In this document: piece by piece, positions 50,957-58,695 of the stretch | How the letters are laid out: every line of letters starts with the position of its first letter | How positions within the stretch are numbered: the first letter of the stretch is position 1 | NCBI GenBank assembly: GCA_034420695.1 | Contig: DAOULB010000012.1 | Location: 37,255 to 101,254 of the forward strand | From: Io17-Chloro-G2 sp034420695 | GTDB taxonomy: Bacteria > Chloroflexota > Dehalococcoidia > Lucifugimonadales > UBA3495 | Direction of reading: 5' to 3' | Length of the DNA: 64,000 nucleotides | Translations under genes and position numbers: made by a program | Notes under the pieces: model-generated | Database searches by the model: none | What the model was told of the DNA's origin: nothing | The model's input: only the letters and a program-made list of their open reading frames with translations

Positions 50957-51387
50957 TTGAACGTGTCATAGATTGAGTCTTCTTCAGAATAGCCTGAGAG
51001 GAATTCCTTAAGCCCAAGGCGTTGCCAATCCTCGTCTTCCTCAGCGTCCGTGGGTGGGTCGGCATGGCTCAAATAGTAGAAATATTGACGTTTTATCTCG
51101 GTTGCATCCAATGGCTGATGACGGGACCCCGCCTGAGTCAGCTCCCACGTCCCGCGCTTGGGGTTAACCGCAAGGCCGCAAGTCTTCAATACGGTCAGCC
51201 CCCAGGCTAGGCGGTAGTCAAACTCGGTTTGTCCTCCGGTTCCGTGCGGCTGTCGTACCACGTTTTCCGGCAATTGCATCAGAGCGATGACTGCACCGGC
51301 AATCGCCGATTTGGACCCCTTCCCTCCAAGCGAACGGAGGGCCTCCACGATGGGATTGCCCAATTCGAACTCTGTGGGGACTTTCAT
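50953..51387 (-). CDS. Mrr N-terminal-like winged-helix protein, putative antitoxin or DNA-binding partner
   Basis: From the ATG at 51387 (MKVPTEFELGNPIVEALRSL) the product is 144 aa. It resembles the Mrr_N winged-helix domain: EALRSLGGKGSKSAIAGAV, LAWGLTVLKTCGLAVNPKRG and TWELTQAG. No Mrr nuclease domain follows. The C terminus is acidic and ends at a 4-base ATGA overlap with the PemK-like toxin gene, the arrangement expected for an antitoxin-toxin operon. The role is inferred from that coupling. Confidence 0.75.
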   Translation of the reverse strand: MKVPTEFELGNPIVEALRSLGGKGSKSAIAGAVIALMQLPENVVRQPHGTGGQTEFDYRLAWGLTVLKTCGLAVNPKRGTWELTQAGSRHQPLDATEIKRQYFYYLSHADPPTDAEEDEDWQRLGLKEFLSGYSEEDSIYDTFK

Positions 51388-51416
51388 AACTTGCAACTGA
51401 CGGCCTCCCACGCCGG

Positions 51417-52775
51417 CTAAAACAGGGTCAGGTAGCGGTCCAGTTCCCACTGGGTCACTTGGCGATGGTACTCCCGCCACTCCCCTTCCTTCAAGGAAAT
51501 GAACTCGTCGCAAATAACGCCCAAAGACCCCTGCACCACCTCGTCCTGCCGGAGTTCCTCCAGCGCCTCGGCCAGCGACTGGGGCAACATCCTTATGCCC
51601 CGCCTGCGTATCTCCTCCAAACCCAGGTCGTACAGGTTACCCAAGTTTGGCTCCCCGGGGTCAAGCTTCCGTCGGATGCCGTCCAATCCCGCTGCAACGT
51701 ATGCCCCCATGGACAGGTACGGGTTGCAAGCCGCCGACATGGTCCGGTCTTCCAAGTGACCGGGGCCTGCAGTGCGTATCATCTGGGTGCGGTTGTTGTC
51801 GCCGTAGGAGACGAAAGCCGGCGTCCAAAGGAAGCCGGAGGTCGAACCCATAAGCGCCGGGCCCACCTGCAAACGCTTGTAGCAGTTTACCGTGGGCGAC
51901 ATCACGGCGCAGAGGGCGGGGGCATGGTCGAAAACCCCTCCAATAAACTGGTACGCCATCTCCGACAAGCCCAGCCCCCGCGGGTCTTCTTCGTCCAAGA
52001 AAAGGTTCTCCCCGGTGGACACATCCGCCAAGTGGTAGTGAATATGCCCGCCGCTGCCGGTCCGGTTGCTGAAGGGCTTGGCCATGTGGGTGGCAATGGC
52101 GCCGTACCTCTGGGCGTACTGGCTGGTCATCATCTTGAAGAAGGTGTACCGGTCGGCGGTAACCAAGGCGTCGTCATAAACGAAGTTGATCTCATATTGG
52201 CCATTGGCGTCCTCATGGTCCGACTGGTAGGTGTCCCAGCCGATGCGCTGCATCCCATCCATCATGTCCCGCAGGTAGTCCATGACGTTGGCTATACCCT
52301 TGAAGTCGTAGCAAGGCTTGGTAAGGATATCGACGTCATTGGGGTCCCAGACCGATATGGAGCCGTCCGGGTTCCTCTTTACCAGGAAGTGCTCCGGCTC
52401 GATGCCAACGTTGAACGCGTAGCCGGCTTCGGCAACGTTGGCCAGCACCCGCTTGAAATTCTGGCGGGGGCAGAACATGTGCGGCTCTTCGTCCACGAAC
52501 AGGTCGCTGGCAAACCGGGCCACCCCCGTGGTCCAAGGAAGGGGAGTGTAGGAGTCCAAGTCAATCCTCGCCAGCATGTCGTGGGAGTGAGGTCCCTGAC
52601 CCATTCCCGGCAGGGCTGCCCCGGCGAACCCCGCCCCGGTGTCTATGGCGTCATCCAAGTGGGAGGCCGGGACCATCTTGACCTTCGGGGAGCCGTTTAT
52701 ATCCACGAACTGGGCCAGCAGATATTCGATGCCGTCGTCCTTGAGCCGTTGTGCGATCTCTTGTCGGGTGGCCAT
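51417..52775 (-). CDS. gmaS: Gamma-glutamylmethylamide synthetase (glutamine synthetase family)
   Basis: ATP-dependent ligase that should join methylamine to glutamate. The 452-aa product is a glutamine synthetase paralogue: IGIEPEHFLVKRNPDGSI-type metal-binding region (here FNVGIEPEHFLVKRN), FSNRTGSGGHIHYHLADVST and GDNNRTQMIRTAGPGHLEDR. It is of the GlnT/GMAS type rather than GlnA. mgs and mgd genes nearby point to methylamine as substrate; ordinary ammonia assimilation cannot be excluded by sequence alone. Confidence 0.85.
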   Translation of the reverse strand: MATRQEIAQRLKDDGIEYLLAQFVDINGSPKVKMVPASHLDDAIDTGAGFAGAALPGMGQGPHSHDMLARIDLDSYTPLPWTTGVARFASDLFVDEEPHMFCPRQNFKRVLANVAEAGYAFNVGIEPEHFLVKRNPDGSISVWDPNDVDILTKPCYDFKGIANVMDYLRDMMDGMQRIGWDTYQSDHEDANGQYEINFVYDDALVTADRYTFFKMMTSQYAQRYGAIATHMAKPFSNRTGSGGHIHYHLADVSTGENLFLDEEDPRGLGLSEMAYQFIGGVFDHAPALCAVMSPTVNCYKRLQVGPALMGSTSGFLWTPAFVSYGDNNRTQMIRTAGPGHLEDRTMSAACNPYLSMGAYVAAGLDGIRRKLDPGEPNLGNLYDLGLEEIRRRGIRMLPQSLAEALEELRQDEVVQGSLGVICDEFISLKEGEWREYHRQVTQWELDRYLTLF

Positions 52776-52804
52776 TTCTTACTCCCTAACAGGCCGGTTG
52801 ACAT

Positions 52805-53704
52805 TCATCGCGAATGCGCTTTATCAAGACCTTCAATGAAGAGGAATTGAGAAGCGTATCCGGCATGTGGCTGGTTTAGAAATAAAGACTTCAGTGTTTC
52901 GAGAACATGGGTGTCAACGGGAAACGCGTTCAAATACCCCAAGCCGAACAGGGCCACACAGTTCGCGGTCTTGGGGCCGACACCTTGTATCTTGCGTAAC
53001 TCGGTGATGGCGTCCCTGCTGGCAGTCCTGGAACTGACAACCCGGGCTCCGGATTCTTCCATGGCCTCTCTTTGCTGTTGCCAACTCGCCAGTTCATCAA
53101 GAGTTCGCCCTATTTTCGGTCGGGTCTTCTGATCTGGACGCTGTTGCATCGCTGCCTGATGGATATATGTTCTCTTTGCCATCAAGCCAAGGTCCAATTG
53201 TTCCAATTTGCTCTTTCCACTGTCCGAAGCTACCTCTTCCGGTCTAGGGAACGGGTACCTGCCATTGGACAGGGCTGGCCCTGTGGCGAACGCTTCGGCG
53301 ATGGACTCCATTCTCTGGTGGGTCTTTTCGATAGGGGTCCTTGCCGCCAGTATGAAGAACACCAAGCACTCCCACGGGTCGACACGCATCACTCGCAAGC
53401 CGGCATAGCGATCTATGATCTTTGTCATTGTGTCATTACGCTCGCCCAAGTCTGTGTAGATGCCCTCGATGTCGTCGTCCAGTCGAAACTGCCAGCGCAG
53501 CTTGTCCTCCATCTCCAATGCATTACTGGCAGTATCGAACTCAACCGGTGCCTCAGGACCATGTTCTTGACGAATCCACACCAGGGCCTCACCAATTATG
53601 CTCGAATACCAGCCGGGATGTTCCACGACTGGGAGCCAACGATGGCCTTGGGCACACCTAAGTGTTAGGTCCAAGTGAAATGGCTGATGAACAGTAAGTT
53701 CCAT
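52805..53704 (-). CDS. OGG1-like HhH-GPD DNA glycosylase
   Basis: Predicted base-excision repair glycosylase for oxidised or alkylated purines. The 299-aa product has a helix-hairpin-helix with the OGG1-type catalytic Lys (LRKIQGVGPKTANCVALF) and the catalytic Asp in AFPVDTHVLETL. The N-terminal half is consistent with the OGG1 anti-parallel domain (RCAQGHRWLP, WECLVFFILAAR). It lies between mgsC and gmaS in the methylamine cluster, same direction, 29 bases from gmaS. Substrate is inferred from family. Confidence 0.83.
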   Translation of the reverse strand: MELTVHQPFHLDLTLRCAQGHRWLPVVEHPGWYSSIIGEALVWIRQEHGPEAPVEFDTASNALEMEDKLRWQFRLDDDIEGIYTDLGERNDTMTKIIDRYAGLRVMRVDPWECLVFFILAARTPIEKTHQRMESIAEAFATGPALSNGRYPFPRPEEVASDSGKSKLEQLDLGLMAKRTYIHQAAMQQRPDQKTRPKIGRTLDELASWQQQREAMEESGARVVSSRTASRDAITELRKIQGVGPKTANCVALFGLGYLNAFPVDTHVLETLKSLFLNQPHAGYASQFLFIEGLDKAHSR

Positions 53705-53784
53705 GGGATTACCGTCCTAGCCTTGGGATGGAAGGGAGTGTGAGCGAGGGAAACTGATAGTTGGGGAACCTAGTAGTCAAGGCC

Positions 53785-55086
53785 TTACCACCCAAACACC
53801 TTGTTAGTCCCCACCAGGGGCACCCGTGCCATGGCCGACGCCTCCATGGTTAGGGCCGCCATGTCCTCAGGCTCCAGGCTGTGAACGTCGCCCTTGCCCA
53901 GGGAGCGGGTGAGCAAGGCCATCTCCATGGTCATGGAGTTGATGTAGTTGGCCACGCGTTCCGCCGCCTCGTCGGGGTCCAGCCGTTTGGTCAGCTCCGG
54001 GTCCTGGGTGGTGATGCCTACCGGGCATTTGCCGGTGTGGCAATGGTGGCACTGCCCGGCCGGCACACCGATTTCGTTGACGAAGTCCGATTCCGGTATC
54101 TCCCGGTTGCAGTTGAGAGCGACCAGCGCCCCAATTCCTACGGCCACCGCATCGGCCCCCAAGGCCAGGGCCTTTGCAGCGTCGGCCCCGTGGCGGATGC
54201 CCCCCGAGGCGATCAGGCTCACCTTCCCGTACAGCCCCAGCTCCCGCAGCGCCTCCCGCGCCATTACAATGGCCGGCACCGTGGGTATACCGCTGTGCTC
54301 GATCAACACCTCTGCCGACGCTCCGGTGCCCGCGACCATGCTGTCGATCACGATGGCGTCGGCCCCCGCCTTGGCCGCCAGCTTCACGTCGTCGTCAACC
54401 CGGCAAGCTCCCAGCTTTACGTGAATGGGGACCCTCCAGTCGGTGGCCTCCCTCAGCTGTTCGATCTTCACCGCCAAGTCGTCGGGCCCCAGCCAGTCCG
54501 GGTGACGGGCGGGGCTGCGCTGGTCGATTCCTTGGGGAAGGTCCCGCATGTCCGCTATTTCGTCCAGTACCTTCACTCCCATCAGCAGACCGCCCGTGCC
54601 CGGCTTGGCCCCCTGCCCGACCACTATTTCGATTGCTTGGGCTTGAACCATGTGATGCGGATTGAATCCATACCTGCTGGGCAGCACTTGGTAGATTAGC
54701 TTGTCCGCTGCGTCCCTTTCCGGCTGCAGCATCCCGCCGTCGCCGGTGCAACTGGCGCTCCCCACCATCGCCGCGCCCTTGCCCAAGGCCGTCTTCGCAT
54801 TGGCCGACAGGGCGCCGTAGCTCATCCCGCTGATGTATATGGGAGTCTCCAGCACCAGCGGGTTTTCGGCATTGAGCGAGCCGATTACCGTACGCGTATT
54901 GCAGCTCTCCTTGTACCCCTCCAAGGGAAAGCGGGTCAGCCCGGTGGACAGAAAGGTCAGGTCGTCAAAGTGGGTCACCTTCTGAAAGGTGCTGAATCCC
55001 CGGATCCGGTACCGGCCCAACTCGGCCTTGGCGTGGATGTCTTCCAACACCCACGGAGGCCATAGCTGGCTGTTGCTCATCACCAT
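53785..55086 (-). CDS. mgsC: N-methylglutamate synthase FMN subunit (glutamate synthase core domain)
   Basis: FMN-dependent subunit equivalent to the central domain of glutamate synthase. The 433-aa product has ISGMSYGALSANAKTALGKG, GQGAKPGTGGLLMGVKVLDE, LIASGGIRHGADAAKALALG (FMN-phosphate) and a Cys cluster, CHHCHTGKCPVGITTQ, that should hold an iron-sulfur centre. It is separated from mgsB by a tandem-repeat region. Role assigned from the mgsABC set plus gmaS. Confidence 0.88.
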   Translation of the reverse strand: MVMSNSQLWPPWVLEDIHAKAELGRYRIRGFSTFQKVTHFDDLTFLSTGLTRFPLEGYKESCNTRTVIGSLNAENPLVLETPIYISGMSYGALSANAKTALGKGAAMVGSASCTGDGGMLQPERDAADKLIYQVLPSRYGFNPHHMVQAQAIEIVVGQGAKPGTGGLLMGVKVLDEIADMRDLPQGIDQRSPARHPDWLGPDDLAVKIEQLREATDWRVPIHVKLGACRVDDDVKLAAKAGADAIVIDSMVAGTGASAEVLIEHSGIPTVPAIVMAREALRELGLYGKVSLIASGGIRHGADAAKALALGADAVAVGIGALVALNCNREIPESDFVNEIGVPAGQCHHCHTGKCPVGITTQDPELTKRLDPDEAAERVANYINSMTMEMALLTRSLGKGDVHSLEPEDMAALTMEASAMARVPLVGTNKVFGW

Positions 55087-55121
55087 ACGGGGTCGTCCCT
55101 TATCACTTCGCTGCTCGTTTT

Positions 55122-55222
55122 GGGGTCAAGTATGGCCCCAAGGTTAAATTTAGTCCCACGGGGTTAAATATAGTCCCAGGGGGTCAAATATGCTCCCGGT
55201 GTCAAATACAGCCTAAGGGTCA
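55122..55222. repeat. 20-nt degenerate tandem array from the mgsB stop into the mgsB-mgsC gap
   Basis: Five units of 18-20 bases with consensus GGGGTCAAATATAGTCCCAG occupy 55122-55217, and a partial unit continues to the mgsB stop codon (55220-55222). Similarity between neighbouring units is about 75-90 percent. The unit has GGGNNNAAATANNNNCCC symmetry and can form weak hairpins. No CRISPR-like spacers. Confidence 0.87.
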
Positions 55223-55915
55223 GATAACCGTCTTTTCCAAGCGTTCCAGGGAGTCGTAGTGGTAGAGCTTTTTGGCCGAGACTATCTTCTTAAAACTCAG
55301 CCTCTTGTTCACTCCGTAGCCCTTCAGCACTCCCAGGATGTCTATCAGTTCCTCTTCGCCAATCTCCTCGACGGTTGCATCGGAGCCCAGTGACCCTATT
55401 TCCCCTGCTACGTAGATGGTCCCCTCGTACATCGAGTCTCCCACCGCCTCGCCGGCGTCGCCGCAGACGATGATGCGGCCCTTCTGCATCATGAAACCGG
55501 TCAGGAATCCGGTGTTGCCGGAAACTATCAGCGTGCCGCCCTTCATGGAGATACCGGCCCTGGCCCCGGCATTTCCCCCTACGAACAGCTCTCCGCCCCG
55601 CATGGTTGAGCCTACCGAAGCCCCGGCGTTCTTGGCCAAGGTTATCTTCCCCGCCATCATGTTGTCGCCCAGGGCCCACCCGGCGTTGCCGTCAATGGCA
55701 ATTTCGGGTCCGTCCATCAGGCTGGCGGCGTAGTAGCCAACGCTGCCCCGGATGCTGATTTTGCAGGGATTCAGCACCCCCACCGCTATATTGTGCTGCG
55801 CCTGGGGGTTCTCGATTGTGATCTCCGGGTCCCCCGGCCTCCAGCTATCCGCCAGTGCCTTGAGCTGCCGGTTGAGCTCGCGCGTAGTCAGTTGACCGGC
55901 GTCTAGAGTAACCAA
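55220..55915 (-). CDS. mgsB: N-methylglutamate synthase GXGXG subunit
   Basis: Corresponds to the C-terminal GXGXG domain of glutamate synthase. From the TTG at 55915 the product is 231 aa with repeated beta-helix units (GDNMMAGKITLAKNAGASVG, GGELFVGGNAGARAGISMKG, GKGRIIVCGDAGEAVG-like repeats). I chose TTG 55915 because CGAGG lies about 7 bases upstream and the frame above it is a shadow of mgsA. It overlaps mgsA by 13 bases. Its 3' end runs into a tandem repeat. Confidence 0.86.
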   Translation of the reverse strand: MVTLDAGQLTTRELNRQLKALADSWRPGDPEITIENPQAQHNIAVGVLNPCKISIRGSVGYYAASLMDGPEIAIDGNAGWALGDNMMAGKITLAKNAGASVGSTMRGGELFVGGNAGARAGISMKGGTLIVSGNTGFLTGFMMQKGRIIVCGDAGEAVGDSMYEGTIYVAGEIGSLGSDATVEEIGEEELIDILGVLKGYGVNKRLSFKKIVSAKKLYHYDSLERLEKTVI

Positions 55916-56817
55916 GTCATGACCTCGCTCTTTTGGGGCTCCAACCGGTCGATTTCTTGGCTGAACACGCTGCGCAGCGCAATCTCCTCCGAGGCGATGG
56001 CAATAACGTCGTCGGTTTCCATGGTGACCAAGGGTTTCGCCGACCACTGGTCCTTGGCGTAGCCCAACCCGTCCCTGGTGGAAACCAAGTAGGTGAAAGT
56101 CCCGTCCAAGTCGCCCAAGGACTCCCTGAGGGCCATATCCAAAGGCTCTCCCTGGGCCAGTTTGTCGGCCAAGTACACAGCTATCAGTTCCGAATCGTTG
56201 CCCGTCTGGAAGTGGTGCCCTTGGTCTTCGTACATCCGCTTCAGCTTGTGGTAGTTGGTGAGCTGTCCGTTGTGCACCACCGTCACGTCCGGAAAGGGGT
56301 AGGCCCAGAAGGGGTGGGCGTGGTTCACGTCCACCAAGCTCTCCGTAGCCATCCTCACGTGGCCGATGCCGTGGGTGCCCGTTAGCTGCCTCAACAGGTG
56401 TTTGTTGTCCATGACAACCGGGGTGCCCACGTCCTTCACCACTTCTGAAGTCTCGCCTATGCTGTGCAGGGCCACTCCCGGCGTGTCTATCAGGGCTTCG
56501 GCCAAGGCCGCGGCCTCTCCCTCGTAGTTGATCACCAGCCGCAGGAACTGCCCGCTGGACTGGCTGGAGTTGACAACCCCTCCGGCCTGCGCTACCACCT
56601 CCTCGGCCCGTGATAGCACCTCCGGCGCTTGGCCCGCATCGTTGGTCCAGATGCGTATAACCAAGTCGCCCGCCAAGTCCTCTCCCACCACGGTTATGCC
56701 GCTGGAGTCCTTGCCCCGGTGGGTCATGGATTCCAGCATCTTCACCAAGTCGCCGCCCACCGGCGCGAATCCGTTGCCAGTAGCCTTCTTGTAGAGGATT
56801 CCGCTTACGCCGCACAT
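55903..56817 (-). CDS. mgsA: N-methylglutamate synthase glutaminase subunit
   Basis: Class II amidotransferase domain. The 304-aa product starts MCGVSGILYKK, with the N-terminal nucleophile Cys exposed after Met removal. Other elements are GIGHVRMATESLVDVNHAHP, NGQLTNYHKLKRMYE, TGNDSELIAVYLADKLAQG and the YVSTRDGLGYAKDQWSA-like segment. It corresponds to the glutamate synthase N-terminal domain and opens the mgs operon. A promoter lies 65-94 bases upstream. Confidence 0.9.
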   Translation of the reverse strand: MCGVSGILYKKATGNGFAPVGGDLVKMLESMTHRGKDSSGITVVGEDLAGDLVIRIWTNDAGQAPEVLSRAEEVVAQAGGVVNSSQSSGQFLRLVINYEGEAAALAEALIDTPGVALHSIGETSEVVKDVGTPVVMDNKHLLRQLTGTHGIGHVRMATESLVDVNHAHPFWAYPFPDVTVVHNGQLTNYHKLKRMYEDQGHHFQTGNDSELIAVYLADKLAQGEPLDMALRESLGDLDGTFTYLVSTRDGLGYAKDQWSAKPLVTMETDDVIAIASEEIALRSVFSQEIDRLEPQKSEVMTWLL

Positions 56818-56881
56818 AAAAGCTGGTTGACTCCGGTAAACGTTCCAAGTCTTGGACCGGCGGGAAGTGACGCCGCAGCCA

Positions 56882-56911
56882 AGTGTAGCTGAGCCCTTTT
56901 GTAACCGTCAA
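56882..56911 (-). promoter_or_regulatory. Sigma70-like promoter of the mgs operon
   Basis: On the minus strand TTGACG (56906-56911, 5 of 6) and TACACT (56882-56887, 4 of 6) are spaced by 18 bases. Transcription would start near 56875, about 58 bases before mgsA. Confidence 0.65.
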
Positions 56912-56940
56912 CAACAGCAGGATTCCGTGATCTAAAGCTT

Positions 56941-56970
56941 GGGATAGGACTACATGGGTTGGGACTACAG
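56941..56970. repeat. 15-nt tandem duplication upstream of the mgs promoter
   Basis: Units GGGATAGGACTACAT (56941-56955) and GGGTTGGGACTACAG (56956-56970) differ at three positions. They lie in the divergent mgsA-hisZ gap. Another instance of the short-unit duplication pattern of this window. Confidence 0.7.
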
Positions 56971-57075
56971 GGGCCATTTGCAAGATTCTCTCCCGGAGGG
57001 GATGCCAGGGATGAAGGCGTATTCCAACCGCTCCTCCTGCTCCCCCAAAAAGCCCCGCCTCCAGTACGAATCTCG

Positions 57076-57105
57076 TTGAAGCGGTTCCGCGCCCCGGTGT
57101 ACAAT
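57076..57105 (+). promoter_or_regulatory. Sigma70-like promoter of the histidine operon
   Basis: TTGAAG (57076-57081, 4 of 6) and TACAAT (57100-57105, 5 of 6) are separated by 18 bases. Transcription would start near 57112, before both candidate hisZ starts (57123 and 57186). Confidence 0.7.
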
Positions 57106-57185
57106 ACCGGCGGCCCAAGCGAATGCTTCAGGAACGCGAATTGGAATCCACTGACTTGCAAGCGGCGGCAGGACGGCAACGGTCC

Positions 57186-58607
57186 ATGAGACCCGTTTCC
57201 CGTCTCCGGGGCATGGAAGACCTGTCCGCCGCCGCGTGGCTCCACAAGCGGCGGGTGCAGGACCGGCTCCAAGAACTCATCGCGGCCCACGGCTACGCAC
57301 CGCTGGAAACCCCCATCCTGGAATCCACCGAGTTGTTCCTCCGCAAGTCCGGCGGACAACTAGCCTCCCGTCTTTACAGTTTTGCCGACCCGGGTGGCAG
57401 TTCGGTAAGCCTCCGGCCCGAATTCACCGCCCCCATCATGCGCCACTACTTGGAGCGCGCCCACGGGCTGGAATTGCCGGTGCGCCGCCAGTACTGTGGC
57501 CCCGTCTTCCGTTTCGAAGACGACGGCGCAACGGGCGGACAGTTCACCCAGATTGGCGCTGAATTGCTGGGTTCGGGCAGCGTGATGGCCGACGCCGAAC
57601 TGTTGCTTCTGGCCGCCGCAGTGCCCGCTTCCATGGGGATCTCAGGCTGTCAATTCCACCTTGCTGACCTGGACCTGCTCAACAGCATCCTGGACACCAC
57701 CGGTATTTCCGAACGGGCCAGGACCTTCGTCATCGAAGCCGTCCCGGACTTGGGAAGCGGTCCCGGTGCCATACCAGTGGCATTGGAGCAGGCCGACCGC
57801 CTGCGCCTGACCGCGGGCGGCCTGGATGCCGGCCAACCCACCTACGGGGTCCAGGACTTGGATGACGACCAAGCCCGCAAGGTGCTCCACGGCATGTTGG
57901 AATGGAGGGCCGCCGACCGGTTGGGCCAGCGGGACCCCGGTGACGTGGTGGACCGGATGCTCCGCAAGGTGCGCGGCACCGACTCCGAGGGCAATCTTCG
58001 CTCCGCCTTGGAACTGGCCTCGCGTTTGGCCACGGTACGGGGCGAGCCAGCAAGGGCGCTGCCGCAGGCCTGGTCGGTGATTCAGGACACTGGGGCTTCC
58101 ACCGCAGCCTTGGACCGGCTGGAGGACTTCCTGGAGTTGGCCTTGGCGGGCCCCGAACTGCAAGGGTGCCTGCAAATAGACTTGGGACTGATTCGAGGCT
58201 TGGCCTACTACAACGGAATTGTATTCGAAGTCAGGCACCCCTCCCAGGGGGCGTCATTGGGCGGTGGCGGGCGGTATGACGCCTTGGCCGTAGCCTTGGG
58301 CAGCCCGCGGCCCGTGCCTGCCTTGGGGTTTGCCTATAACCTGGAGTCCCTCATGGAACTGGGCGCCCCCGGGGACGATGATGCTGTTGCGGAGACTTCG
58401 GCCATCCTGCTCATCGGTGAAGACCCCGGAGCCAGCCGCGCACTGGTGGACGCTGCGCGGGAGTTACGGCGGCAGGGCTTGGCCGTTGAGATGGACGTGT
58501 CCCGGTTGACTCTGGAAGACGCCCTTGACCGTGCCCGGAATTGCGGCATCGGGCGGGTGGTGGCCGTATCCAAGGACGGCCGGCAGATCACCCACCAAGT
58601 CTCTTGA
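57186..58607 (+). CDS. hisZ: HisZ-like ATP phosphoribosyltransferase regulatory subunit
   Basis: Paralogue of histidyl-tRNA synthetase that normally activates short-form HisG. The 473-aa product has the class II core: LRGMEDLSAAAWLHKRRVQD, SVSLRPEFTAPIMRHYLERA (motif 2), GLIRGLAYYNGIVFEVRHPS and GGGGRYDAL. It differs from HisRS at the ARGLDYYTG motif, and the context is a his operon. I chose ATG 57186 because it aligns with family starts; ATG 57123 would add 21 residues. Its partner HisG here looks long-form, which is unusual. Confidence 0.82.
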   Translation: MRPVSRLRGMEDLSAAAWLHKRRVQDRLQELIAAHGYAPLETPILESTELFLRKSGGQLASRLYSFADPGGSSVSLRPEFTAPIMRHYLERAHGLELPVRRQYCGPVFRFEDDGATGGQFTQIGAELLGSGSVMADAELLLLAAAVPASMGISGCQFHLADLDLLNSILDTTGISERARTFVIEAVPDLGSGPGAIPVALEQADRLRLTAGGLDAGQPTYGVQDLDDDQARKVLHGMLEWRAADRLGQRDPGDVVDRMLRKVRGTDSEGNLRSALELASRLATVRGEPARALPQAWSVIQDTGASTAALDRLEDFLELALAGPELQGCLQIDLGLIRGLAYYNGIVFEVRHPSQGASLGGGGRYDALAVALGSPRPVPALGFAYNLESLMELGAPGDDDAVAETSAILLIGEDPGASRALVDAARELRRQGLAVEMDVSRLTLEDALDRARNCGIGRVVAVSKDGRQITHQVS

Positions 58608-58695
58608 ATATAATGTATCTTGACCAACGGCACCTTGGCCCAGTCATATCCCCAACGGATTGCATCAACGGGTAATTCCAGGCACTGAGAAAACA

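Noticed and set aside
55122..55222. CRISPR array
   Set aside because: Units are contiguous and degenerate with no unique spacers, and no cas gene is present.
55916..57118. N-terminal extension of mgsB to a 632-codon frame
   Set aside because: The extension overlaps mgsA completely in another frame and has shadow composition. Coding similarity starts at the TTG at 55915.
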